Shown here: piece by piece, positions 32,643 through 42,179 of the stretch | Layout of the letters: each line of letters opens with the position of its first letter | Numbering within the stretch: the stretch's first letter is position 1 | Source: Plantago major | Lineage: Eukaryota > Streptophyta > Magnoliopsida > Lamiales > Plantaginaceae | Assembly (NCBI GenBank): GCA_026545765.1 | Contig: CM048840.1 | Span: 81,496,877-81,560,876 of the forward strand | DNA: 64,000 nucleotides | Direction: 5' to 3' | The notes under the pieces: generated by a model | Database searches by the model: none | The model's input: the letters and a program-made list of their open reading frames with translations, nothing else | Told to the model about the DNA's origin: nothing | Made by a program: the position numbers and the translations under genes

Positions 32643-34940
32643 TCATGTGAGACTTTTGCAGCCTTCTTTATTGCCCAGGGATTTGATTTGGCCTTCTTCT
32701 TCTTCTTCTTCAGAAGATTCATCAATCCCTCTCACCTGTCTTCTCCTTGGAGCCTTAGTAATCCTTGGAGGTTTCTGTGCTCTGTCCCTTGTTGTCATTC
32801 CTTTTTCAGGAAGTTGAGTGGTGGCCACTATCTGTAGAGCAGTCTGACTGGAGGAGGGCTCATTTATTCTGAGAGGTGGTTGTTCAGATTTTCTTTTGTT
32901 TCCTCTTCCTCTTCCTCTCTGAGCATCTTGATATTCTTCCCCCTTAGTCATTGTTGACTGACTAAGAATCACAAATGATTCTGAAAGAGAGTTAAAGTTG
33001 CCTTGCAGATAGTTGAAAGCAGCAACCAACTGTTCCAGAGTGGCCTTGAGCTCCTGGTTTTGTTTGATAACACCAGTATCTTTATCAGTGAGCTCTGCCA
33101 GTGGTCCTAGAATAGCATCTGCTTTTCCAGCAGCATAGCTAGCCTCTTCAAAGGCTTTTGCAACCAAGTTTTGGTCATCATCCCTGACCATGCCTAGATC
33201 TTTCTGAGCAATGACCAGACTGGTTGTCCTCTGAGTGATGAGCTCAGTGAATGTCTTCATTTCTGTAGGGACTGATGCAGTGGCGGCTTTGTCTTGAGAA
33301 GATAACTCCTTTTTCAATTTAGCCAGTACTTGATATCTGTTCAAGTATTCATTGGAGTTGACATTTGGCAGCTTGCTGAATACTTTAGGAGCAATCAACT
33401 TCCTTTTCAGATGAGAAACCGCTAAGTGTTCATTGTGGTGTTCTGCCAATGTCTTGTCTTCTTCATCATCTGAGTCATCAGCCCAGTGATCTTCATCCTC
33501 TTGGACATTTTCATCAATGTTTTCTAGTCCAGCAACCATCTCAGAGATGGTTTTCTTTCCTTTCAGTGAGGAGGATGGTACATCTTTTGGCAATGCAGCC
33601 TTAACATCTTTCAGCAATGCAGCCTTAGCATCATGCTTGTCACTAGATACTTGCTCAGTATCTAATTCCTCAGCAATTGCCTGAACATCAAGCTGGAGTT
33701 CTTTCATTTCAGCATAAGCTTCCATTTCCTTGATTGTTTGATCTTCAATCTTTTGGAGCTTTGCTCTGGATTCAACTATATTTTCTTCCAGTTGAAGATG
33801 TAGTTGTTGTTCTTCCTCCAACAGTTGTTTGAGTTGAGCAACTCTGGCATGTGCATCTGATAATTTCTGAGTTGTTCCCTTAGAGTGCTCAACTACTTGT
33901 TCAGTAGTGTCATTATGTTGGGGAGTTGGATGATTAGATTTCTGAGGAGATGGAGGAGGGGTTTGCTGTGATGTCCTCTCAGTGTGCTTTTCAGCAGCTG
34001 AGGCAATGTGTCCTTGTGAAATCCCTCCCATCCCTGGTGCAGGGGCATCATCATCATCCTTCTTATCTTCATCCTTGTGATGGTCAGAAGGAGGATCTTC
34101 ACAATTGTTCTCATCAGTCTCCTTCTCTTCTTCATCTTCCGAGACCAGGTTGATCACTTCTGGAATAGTGACCGTTTGCATATTAACTTTTTCTTGTTCA
34201 GAGGGTATATACTGTAGATTCTGGGGAAAAGTAGGCTTGAATGCCATCTGTAATCTGGTCTGACCATCAGTTTGATTGAAAGCTTGGATCAGCTTTCTGG
34301 CCACTTCCTTGACAAAGTCCTTATCCATCAATGTTCCGAAAGAGTATTGTTCAGTGGGGAACATTGCATGGATGTAGTTTTCCAAATCAAGGGCTCGTGC
34401 TCTCCTTGTGTGGTGATCAGTCACCATTAAGATCTCAGAAAGATCGGAGCATTGGAGCTTTTGCCATTTCTTAAAGCATTTCAGATGCTTTGGCAAAGTG
34501 CGTTCCTTGAAGAAAGGAAGCAGGTCTTTTTTCTCATCAACAGGGACCTTAGTGGCACTTGTTTGAGCCTGAAAGAAAGAGTTTTGAGTTAGATTCAAAA
34601 CTTGTGTAGATGTCTGAGTGATTGTGTAGTTAGGTTTCTGAGTTACCTGAATGATTATATCAGGCTCGGAGACTTGTACTACTGAGGTAGGGGGTGCCTC
34701 AGATATCTTGTTGTGAGGTGGAGACTTGGGAGTCTGGTCCTTATCAACCTTTCTTTCTACTTGAACCTCAGTGTTGATGGGAAAAGTCCCCCAACCACTT
34801 AATGAATTTCCCTTACTTCCCTTCACTCTATGTACCCAGACCACCTTTGAGTAAGAACCACCTTGCTTGTAAGAACCAAAGAGTAAGAGCCCGTAAGAAC
34901 CGTCGTACTGGTAATAAGCGACACATAAGGACCTGCACAA
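32643..34940 (-). CDS. Copia B ORF2, long open middle part (765 codons), 5' end fused to a solo LTR
   Basis: The first 57 or so codons (MCRSLCVAYYQYDG...) come from solo LTR G, so the annotated start is an accident of that insertion. ORF2 proper begins about TEVQVERKVDKDQTPKSPPH. Then follow a lysine/tryptophan-rich block (LLPFFKERTLPKHLKCFKKW), FPTEQYSFGTLMDKDFVKEV, an acidic Asp/Glu tract with PxPGMGG, a strong coiled coil (RVAQLKQLLEEEQQLHLQLE, then EMEAYAEMKELQLDVQAIAE), a second helical stretch (NQELKATLEQLVAAFNYLQG) and a basic nuclear-signal-like tail (RGRGRGNKRKSEQ, APRRRQVRG, SSEEEEEEG). A 78-nt GT-AG interval at 34646-34569 stays in frame and may be an optional intron. The role is unknown; a structural or nuclear targeting protein is a guess. 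Confidence 0.65.
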   Translation of the reverse strand: MCRSLCVAYYQYDGSYGLLLFGSYKQGGSYSKVVWVHRVKGSKGNSLSGWGTFPINTEVQVERKVDKDQTPKSPPHNKISEAPPTSVVQVSEPDIIIQVTQKPNYTITQTSTQVLNLTQNSFFQAQTSATKVPVDEKKDLLPFFKERTLPKHLKCFKKWQKLQCSDLSEILMVTDHHTRRARALDLENYIHAMFPTEQYSFGTLMDKDFVKEVARKLIQAFNQTDGQTRLQMAFKPTFPQNLQYIPSEQEKVNMQTVTIPEVINLVSEDEEEKETDENNCEDPPSDHHKDEDKKDDDDAPAPGMGGISQGHIASAAEKHTERTSQQTPPPSPQKSNHPTPQHNDTTEQVVEHSKGTTQKLSDAHARVAQLKQLLEEEQQLHLQLEENIVESRAKLQKIEDQTIKEMEAYAEMKELQLDVQAIAEELDTEQVSSDKHDAKAALLKDVKAALPKDVPSSSLKGKKTISEMVAGLENIDENVQEDEDHWADDSDDEEDKTLAEHHNEHLAVSHLKRKLIAPKVFSKLPNVNSNEYLNRYQVLAKLKKELSSQDKAATASVPTEMKTFTELITQRTTSLVIAQKDLGMVRDDDQNLVAKAFEEASYAAGKADAILGPLAELTDKDTGVIKQNQELKATLEQLVAAFNYLQGNFNSLSESFVILSQSTMTKGEEYQDAQRGRGRGNKRKSEQPPLRINEPSSSQTALQIVATTQLPEKGMTTRDRAQKPPRITKAPRRRQVRGIDESSEEEEEEGQIKSLGNKEGCKSLT

Positions 34941-35312
34941 GTAGCTTGGAGGGGGGGGGGGCGGTTAGGACCCGGTTTGCTAAGTGTCAAACGCGGTCTG
35001 AGACTTTACTCAAGAGAGACTGAAGATCTACTCTGTAATAATAGTTGAGAAGGTAAGAGTCTAGGAAGAAGGCATGACTTACCTTGCATCATGAGGATAT
35101 GCCATATTTATAGGTTTCCCTTGAGAAAGGGAGGACTCACAAGATCGCGCCAAGTGTACGTCCCAAATTGCGCCAACAATGCTCTATTAGTTTCATGGCC
35201 CAATGTCTTGATAGGCCTGTGGCCCAATGGGTTGGTTGGGTTAGGACATCCCGCTTAGGATTGTAGTCCGATAGAGCGGATAGAACGTCATGGACATATT
35301 TCTGTATCAACA
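34772..35312 (-). mobile_element. G: solo gypsy LTR (541 bp), same family type as E1
   Basis: On the minus strand it runs TGTTGATACAGAAATATGTC to CCCATCAACA. Start and end words match the E1 LTR, with TATAAATAT at 35112-35104. Flanks read CTCAG on the 34767-34771 side and, on the minus strand, CTCAG at the other side, whose target copy has one mismatch. No internal region or second LTR is present, so it is the product of LTR-LTR recombination. It lies exactly at the 3' end of a predicted ORF2 intron. Confidence 0.88.
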
Positions 35313-35402
35313 CTGAGAATCAAAATTACCACAATACTTAGGAAATTGTCATGAAAGAATTTATGCAATGAAGCTTCAATGATTTCTGAGTGTTTCACTT
35401 AC
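34943..35402 (-). other. Copia B ORF2 predicted intron 4, joined to solo LTR
   Basis: On the minus strand GTAAGTGAAACACTC begins at 35402 and TTGATTCTCAG ends at 35313, 90 nt of AT-rich sequence with stops. The LTR begins at the next base. In A the matching interval is 48088-48178 and is followed directly by TTCAAGCAGAAAG. The span listed here includes part of the LTR. Confidence 0.55.
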
Positions 35403-36885
35403 TTCCTCTACAGGAGGCTCAGAATCATTTTTCTCAGAAACTTTATCAGTTTCTGGTGTTCTTTCTGGTGATGTTGCCTTGGGGGCTTCATCAATTTCCA
35501 TGGGTGCAGGGGAAGTCGCAACTCTTTCCCCTTGCACTTCTACTTCTGAATGAGCCTGTAAGTAGAAAGTATTGAGTAATTAGAGAAGAATTTACATTAA
35601 CCCATGATAAAGAAAGTTTTTCACTGAGTTATTATATACCTTCACACTAGATGGCTCAATGACATTTTCTTCAAAAATCTTGACGGTCTCTGTGTTCTTT
35701 TCTGGCATTTCGGCCTTATCTTCTTCTTTCTCAGTTGGAGCCTATTAGAAACATCAACTTAATTAGTTAAGTGTATTAACATATAACTGAAAAGTAACAT
35801 CTTAAGGTTGTGGTACAGGCTCAGATTCCCCAAGAGGTGAGGTTGTGGTGGCCTCTTTCTCAGTCTCTGAGGCAAGCTTTCCAGCTTCCTCTTGTTCTTG
35901 TGTTTCTAATTCAGCCTGAAAGAAAGAAATTTTATTAACTAACAAGATTATAAACATAAATTATTACAAGTGGAGAGTTAAAACATTCAGCTACCTGAGC
36001 AGTGTCAGGCTGATTGGTCTCTGGAACTTATGACCCTTCAATGTTTTGGTCTTGTTGTTCCATTTCAGCTTCTTTGTTTGAAGTTTCAGGTACTTCAGAC
36101 CTTTCCCGAGTATGCAACTCAGTTCCCTCCCCTGGTTGATCATACTGAGTAGATGTCTCAGTTTGATCCCTCTCATCGAGTTGGGGAACCTGCTCTTTTG
36201 CACGATTTTCTTCAGCAAGGAAAGATGCTCGTATCTGTAACTCAAGTACCATTTCAGCAGTATTCACAACTGGCTGTTATGGTTGTTGTGCTTGAGACAG
36301 ACTGTTGAGTGTTGAGGCAATGGCAGTATCCTCCAACACTAAGCTATCACTCATCAGAGCATCTTCAATATTTTTTAGTTTTTCTTGCTCTGATGGTGTA
36401 ATTTGTCCAGTGACCTTGGACATAGTTGCTTCTTCAGCAACCTTTGAAACAGGTGCTTGTTCAGCAATCTGTGGTGTAGGTTCTTCTTCAGATACCTCTA
36501 CACCAGTTACTTTTTCAGTAACCTTAGCCCTTTTTTATTTTACTAGGACTTGAGAGATGACTAATTCATCATTGTCATCGTCAGAGCTCTCATCAGCATT
36601 AGGAACGGATTGGTCCATAATTCTTGCGGTTTCTGCAGATAGGGTTTGTTATCTATCACTACTTGCTTTAGCAGTATTTACGAGTTCATCAGCAAGGCTT
36701 TCGGCAATAGTCTTGACATTTCTAAAAGCACTTTCTCTTGCTGAGTCTACTTGTTCAGTAGTCGATACCTATTTTGCAGCATTGATGAGTTCATCTTCAT
36801 TGATGGGTTTATCTGCAGCGACTGCAGGTATCTGGGAATCGACAATCTCAATGGATGTGCCTTCTGATTTGCCAGCAGACTTCTT
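35313..36885 (-). pseudogene. Copia B ORF2, intron-containing middle part
   Basis: Exon-like blocks separated by short AT-rich GT-AG intervals. Reading the minus strand: an acidic segment (NAAK-type repeat unit, DESSDDDNDELVISQVL, EKLKNIEDALMSDSLVLED, QIRASFLAEENRAKEQVPQL); intron 35994-35916 (GTAGCTG...CTTTCAG, 79 nt); AELETQEQEEAGKLASETEK; an interval ending TCTAATAG at 35742 whose donor is mutated; APTEKEEDKAEMPEKN; intron 35639-35556 (GTATATA...TTACAG, 84 nt); AHSEVEVQGERVATSPAPME; intron 35402-35313. Each downstream block begins with GCT (Ala) in phase 0. Three or four stops within exon blocks show decay. Copia A has the same arrangement. Confidence 0.6.
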
Positions 36886-37902
36886 TCATGAAGTTCTGGG
36901 CTTCTTGGTTGCAACCTTTCCCTCAGATACCTCTTTAGTCTTTCGCTTCTTGGAACCTTTCTGAGATCTAGTAACCTTTTTTATCATGTTCGTATACTCA
37001 TATTTGTAGAGTAGGTTACTGTTGGCTATGTCAGCCTTCTCTCTGAGCTCAATGCCAAGCTTTTCCAGCAAGTAGCATATCTTTACACCATAGCTTACTA
37101 TGGCCTTTGGCTCAGCAAGTCCCTTAGAGATTTTAGGCTCAAAGCCTTGAATCTTCTTTACAAACTTCATAAAGGCGTACTTTCCCCAATTGAAAGGGTT
37201 TTCCAGCCTTTTGTATTGTTGTTGCAACAAGAACATCATCATCCAGCGTTCTTGGCTTATCTGGTCAGCACCTCCTTGTAGACCATCAAAGAATCTGTGA
37301 AGAATGCAAGCCAACACATCCCAGTGAGCCAGCAGATGTCTGGTTCTGATGTCAGCAAGCTTGAAATCAATGGGTGTATCTGATTTTTCAAGATCACACA
37401 CATCACTGTACAGTTGTTTTACACCTTCAAGGAGATCATCATCCTTGGTGTCTATTTCAAAATCCTTTCCAAGATTTTGAAGGTTAAACAACTTGCAGAA
37501 AGTTGTTAAGTCCAGAAGGATTTCCTTTCCTTGGACTGAAGTTTTTATGGACACTATTGCAGTGTCCTCAGAAACACAGGATATAATCCTGGAGTTGTTA
37601 TAGAATTATAACACATCTAGTGAAGAAATTCCACTGGGAAGAGCATATATAAAACCCTTGATTTGTGCCTTTTCAAGAATGTCAAGAATCAGTTTCCTAT
37701 CAGCTTGGTTTTCAACAGCAGTTGTAAGGTACTCCTCAATCATGGCACCACCCCAAATCATCCTGTGATTTGAATTCCAATGACCGGGATTAAAGTCTCC
37801 TACCAATCGATTGTTTACTATAACCAACTCTGGTGCTTGCTTTTCAGCAGTACCAATGGTAGAAGATTGGGATTTCTGGATAGACGAACGCTTTGGAGCC
37901 AT
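36886..37902 (-). pseudogene. Copia B ORF2, N-terminal domain
   Basis: Start at 37902 (MAPKRSSIQKSQSSTIGTAE), open to 37606. A stop and a frameshift follow, then 37554-36886: MSIKTSVQGKEILLDLTTFC, FKLADIRTRHLLAHWDVLAC, ISQERWMMMFLLQQQYKRLE, NPFNWGKYAFMKFVKKIQGF, ending in a basic segment GSKKRKTKEVSEGKVATKK. The order 'xxFYxN - V-x-G-K - L-L-x-H-W-x-x-x-x-I-L - E-R-x-x-x-x-x-L - N-x-G' resembles the plant 'putative transposon protein' domain found in 3' ORFs of other retrotransposons (inference by pattern, not by search). The C-terminal basic run could be a nuclear localisation signal. Confidence 0.6.
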
Positions 37903-38727
37903 CTCTTTATATAGTACAAGTGTTTGAAAGTCTGAAAGAGATTTGGGTGAGATATTAGTGATTTTTTGCAGAAGAACTAACAGAGATTTGCAGAGGTTGA
38001 AGAATGGTTTTTGGTATTCTTGTGCAAGTCTGAATGTTGGATTAGGCGAAAGTGAATTCTTTTGCCAAAATCCTATATATATAGCAATGTAATTCTAACA
38101 AATATATACATACAAATTGGTTTTGTGTGTACGTATTTGTGAATTGCAGTAAGGCGTGGGTAAAAGCTTGTTCGGCATTAAATACATAGTGGGCCCTGTC
38201 TGAATTTCAACAGTCCACTATTTACTGAGAGTTAATCTCTGCCGTAAAGATCAATCGCCCATTTCATCAAGGGTCACCATTGCTTCTTCAGAAATGATCA
38301 CAATCAACAAATGTAATTGTGCCCATTTAATGAATTTTGGCTATTAGCTATCAGAATCATGTTTCTGTGTGAATAAGAACACTGTTGTATCTGATTCTAT
38401 CTTATGCTTGTTATATTTTCAAAGTTTTTCACAAAGATAGAAATAATTCAAATTTCAAGATAGTAGTTAACTGTAGACAGTTGTACTATTTTCTTTTGTG
38501 TTCCCCCTCACTGAGTGATCTAGATATCTGAGTACCCGTCTCAGAAATCTTCAAATGGCCATTTTACTCTTTAGCCTTTGGTTTCTGGATAACCTGTTCC
38601 AGATTATTCTTTTTTGGATACCCGTTCCAGATTCTTCTTTTCTGGATACGCGTTCCAGATTTCTCTTCTCTGGATACCCTTTCCAGATTCCTCCCCTTTG
38701 ATATCTTCTTCAAATATATGAACTTTT
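37903..38727 (-). other. Copia B spacer between pol and ORF2, with tandem hairpins
   Basis: No coding frame. It contains the possible internal TATA word near 38075-38086, an AATGCCGAACAAG-type AT-rich part shared with A, and four tandem hairpin units at 38584-38687 close to the end of pol. Confidence 0.55.
38584..38687. repeat. Four tandem hairpin units (period 28-29 bp)
   Basis: Units at 38584-38603, 38612-38631, 38641-38659 and 38669-38687 have the form TCTGGATACCCGTTCCAGA: six-base arms TCTGGA/TCCAGA around a seven- to eight-base loop (unit 2 has one arm base changed). They lie 40-140 bp after the pol stop in the B orientation. Copia A has only isolated TATCTGGAACA words at the equivalent place. 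Confidence 0.85.
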
Positions 38728-39228
38728 TCAGTTCTTTGGTAGCTTCATTAGTCCAAGACTGTGTCTTAAGGATAAGAATCTACTTTCTTGTACTGGCTTA
38801 GTGAAGATATCTGCAAGTTGGTCTTCAGTGCCAATCTTGAGTATCTCTATATTGCCTTTTTCAACATGGTCTCTGATGAAGTGGTGTCTAACATCAATGT
38901 GCTTTGTTCTAGCATGAAACTTAGGATTCTGAGTTATGGCAATAGCACTTGTGGTGTCATTGAAAATGGGAGTTTTCTCTTCATTGAGTCCATAGTCTCT
39001 GAGTTGTTGTATCCATAATATCTGTGAAGCACAACACCCTGCAGCAATATATTCAGCTTCTATGGTAGATGTGGCAATTGAATTTTGTTTCTTGCTGAAC
39101 CACGATATCAATCTAGCACCAAGAAATTGACATGTTCCTGAGGTGCTTTTTCTATCAAGCAGTGATCCAGCATAGTCGGCATCTGAGTAGCCAACCAAAC
39201 TCAATCCACTTTCTTTTGGATACCACAT
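38728..39228 (-). CDS. pol: Copia B RNase H (open frame)
   Basis: An uninterrupted 166-codon segment forming the C-terminal part of the copia polyprotein: LSLVGYSDADYAGSLLDRKS (first D), ISWFSKKQNSIATSTIEAEY (E), IFNDTTSAIAITQNPKFHAR (D; usually CDN), TKHIDVRHHFIRDHVEKGNI and TEDQLADIFTKPVQ. It ends LGLMKLPKN at a natural stop, close to where A ends. All the usual RNase H landmarks are present, so it could fold. The first methionine is internal; the true start is that of the polyprotein. Confidence 0.9.
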   Translation of the reverse strand: MWYPKESGLSLVGYSDADYAGSLLDRKSTSGTCQFLGARLISWFSKKQNSIATSTIEAEYIAAGCCASQILWIQQLRDYGLNEEKTPIFNDTTSAIAITQNPKFHARTKHIDVRHHFIRDHVEKGNIEILKIGTEDQLADIFTKPVQESRFLSLRHSLGLMKLPKN

Positions 39229-39299
39229 CCAACTTCTACACTACCCTTTACATACCTCAATATTTTCATAGCAATGTTGTAGTGTAATTGCGTTGGATT

Positions 39300-40376
39300 T
39301 GTCTGAAATCTAGCACACACTCCAACTGCATATTGAATATCAGGTCAACTTGAAGTGAGGTATTGTAGAGAACCAATCAATTTCCTATACTTGTGTTCTT
39401 CAACACACTTGTCAGATTCAATATAGGTCATTTTGGTTCCAATGCTCATTGGTATCTTAGCATTCTTTTCAGAAGGCTTTAGATCAAACTTGTTGAGCAT
39501 ATCTTTTACATACTTTGTTTGACTAATGAATATTCCATCATTGAGTTGCTTGACTTGCAGCCCTAGGAAGTAATTCAATTCTCCCATCATGCTCATCTCA
39601 AATTTACATTTCATGAGTTCAGCAAAGTCTTCACAAAGTTGCTTGTCTTTAAATCCAAATATAATGTCATCAACATATACTTGAACTAAAAGTAGTTTCC
39701 CATCATGGTTCAGTGTGAAGAATGTTTTATCAACATCTCCTTTCTTGAAACCGCTTTCTAGTAGGTGTCGGCGATGTATCATACCATGCTCTTGGAGCTT
39801 GTTTCATTATCTGAGCATTACAAGCTTATAGACCATCCTAGTTTCAGAGGAAACTTTAAAACCTGGTGGTTGCTCGACATAGAATTCCTCAGCAAGTTCA
39901 CCAATTAGGAATGCACTCTTGACATCCATTTGGTAAACTGTAAAGTCATTATGAGCTGCAAAGGCTAGAAAGAGTCTAATTGCATCCAATCTTGCAACTG
40001 GTGCATAAGATTCATCAAAATCTAGTCCTTCAGTCTGGGTGAATCCCTTGGCAACCAACATAGCCTTGTTTCTGGTTATTTCACCAGACTCATTCATTTT
40101 GTTTCTGAAAACCCACTTGGTTCCGATTACAGATATTCCGTTAACAAATGGAAATAGTTTCCAGACTCTGTTTCTCTCAAATTGATCCAGCTCTTCTTGC
40201 ATTGTAGAGATCCAATCTTGATCCTTTAATGCTTCTTCTATAGTCTTTGGTTCAATGTTTGAGATGAAACATCCATAGAGACAATTTGCATTTTCAGCAA
40301 TTGCTCTTCTAGTTCTAAGTCCTTGGTCTATGGGACCAATCACATCTTTTGCAGGATGATTTCTTATCCATTTCAT
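39300..40376 (-). pseudogene. pol: Copia B reverse transcriptase
   Basis: The 40376-39807 frame reads [80 protein letters not shown]. It ends in a small rearrangement that replaces QKALYGL (VYKL then VMLR stop). The 39782-39345 frame resumes with KGDVDKTFFTLNHDGKLLLV, QVYVDDIIFGFKDKQLCEDF (catalytic box intact) and NYFLGLQVKQLNDGIFISQT. A shift near 39345 leads to RNase H. It retains the LVAKGF block lost in A. Confidence 0.9.
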
Positions 40377-40409
40377 AATGGGTTTTGAACTAGTAGGATC
40401 AATATCATT

Positions 40410-41700
40410 TTAACTTGAATGTGAATCAATATGATCTTGATGAGATACTTGTGCATTATCTGGGATATCTGAAACATGGGAAATGTCATGGATATCTGAC
40501 ACTTTTTCAGTGTTACAGATACCTGGAACTTGCATTTCAGCAGTCTCATTTTCAGATATCTCTTCATGATGAAGGTTCTCAGTAACCTGTTCCATTTCTG
40601 GAGATCTCATAGGAAATTCTTCATCATGTCTTAGAGTCATCTGGTTGTTACTAAGCATGGGTTCCTTTTCATCGTCAGACTCATCCTCTATTTGAATGAT
40701 AGAATTGTTTCCTTTTGAGGATCCTTTTTTAGAATCTTTAATCAATAGATCTTTGAACCTATCTGAGAGATCATCATCCAAGAGTACTTTCTTGTTTCCT
40801 TCATAGAATACTACATGAACAGATTCTTCGATCTTTTGCGTTCTTTTGTTGTAGTTTACGAGGCTTTTGCTATTAGGAGAATAGCGAAATACTCCTTCAT
40901 CTGCCTTTGGTTGAAATGTTCTCAAGTATTCTTTTCCATTGTTAAGAACAAAACATCTGCAACCAAACACCCTTAGATGTTTGATACTAGGGGATCTACC
41001 AATAAAAAGCTCGTAAGGAGTTTTGTCATGGTGTTTGTTAATCAGACATCTATTTTGAGTGTAGCATGCTATGTTTACTTTCAACCCGATAGATTTCACT
41101 TATTTCGGTGTCGCAGCATTGTTCTTCTTTGCTTCTTCAGGTCCTATTCTTTCTTTCAGCAACACCATTTTGTTGTGGTGTCCTTACAGAAGATAGTTGA
41201 TGTTGTATACCTTTGCATGTACAAAACTCTTTGATGTACTGGTTCACAAATTCAATACCATAGTGCATTACGATTCTGAGATACCTTGTCATTTTTCATG
41301 ACTTCGAGCTTATTCAGCAAGTTAGGTATCTCAACCCTTGCATCAGATTTGTGTTGGAGAAAGACAACCCAAGTGAATCTTGAGTAATTATCAACAACAA
41401 CCAGACCATACTTCTTTCCTGCATAACTAGTTACAGAGGATTCAAACAAATCCATGTGTAACATTTGCAATGGCCTTTCATTGGAATGTCTAATTTTAGA
41501 CTTGAAAGATGTTTTGGATTGTTTTCCCATTTGGCAAGCTGAGCATACACCTTATTTTCTATATGCCATTTTGGGTAAACCAACCACCAACTCTTTCTTG
41601 GCTAGCTTATTCAGAGTTTTGAAATTCAAGTGACTCATTCTTTTATGCCATAGCCAATTTTCTTCAGTGTGGCCAGATTGACTCACCATGAGACATTCTT
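40410..41700 (-). pseudogene. pol: Copia B integrase
   Basis: Zinc part ENWLWHKRMSHLNFKTLNKL, then CSACQMGKQ after a TAA. The core (41530-41252) has D in MLHMDLFESS and VVVDNYSRFTWVVF. The frame then changes just where the second catalytic aspartate (RTDHGIEF in A) should be; here the sequence reads like RIVMHYGIEF in the other frame, so the aspartate is lost. The C-terminal module is open at 41099-40410 (PYELFIGRSPSIKHLRVFGC, PKADEGVFRYSPNSK), followed by the acidic linker to RT. Confidence 0.88.
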
Positions 41701-41764
41701 CGGCTGTGGCGGATGCCCAATCAGCAACATAAAGATTTCCTTTACGCCTTGCAACAAGGACTGT

Positions 41765-42110
41765 CTACTTTGACTCATTGTCAATCACTTTACATAGTTT
41801 TGACTTGATCTTGACAGTGTACCCTTTGTCTACTAATTGACTCATGCTTAGGAGATTATATTTCAATCCCTTTACATGTTCAGAGATTGTAAGGGCTCCA
41901 AACTTTAGATTGCCAAATCCTATGGTTGGATTTTCATCTCCTCCAGCAAACCTGACAAATGGTCCATTAATGCACTTTTTGTAGTCAATCAGATTTGCTT
42001 TGTCTCCTGTCATGTGCATCCCACTTCCACTATCAAAATGCCACTTTGAATTAGTCTTTAGAGTGTTCTGCACAAGCAGAAAGCAGAGATTAGGTTCTCA
42101 TACCAACAAT
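41765..42110 (-). pseudogene. pro: Copia B protease
   Basis: KWHFDSGSGMHMTGDKANLI (active-site D-S-G), FVRFAGGDENPTIGFGNLKF, LKYNLLSMSQLVDKGYTVKI. The frame has shifts upstream (near 42080) and a stop just after 41765. Confidence 0.88.
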
Positions 42111-42179
42111 GGAACCATCTGGACTAAAAAATCTTCCAGTAGGAATCAATTTTTGAATGAATTTCTTGGGAACATTCTT

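Noticed and set aside
31789..37902. Retroviral-type envelope glycoprotein
   Set aside because: No signal peptide, hydrophobic fusion stretch or membrane anchor is visible; the content is coiled-coil, acidic and basic. The term 'envelope-like' would rest on position only.
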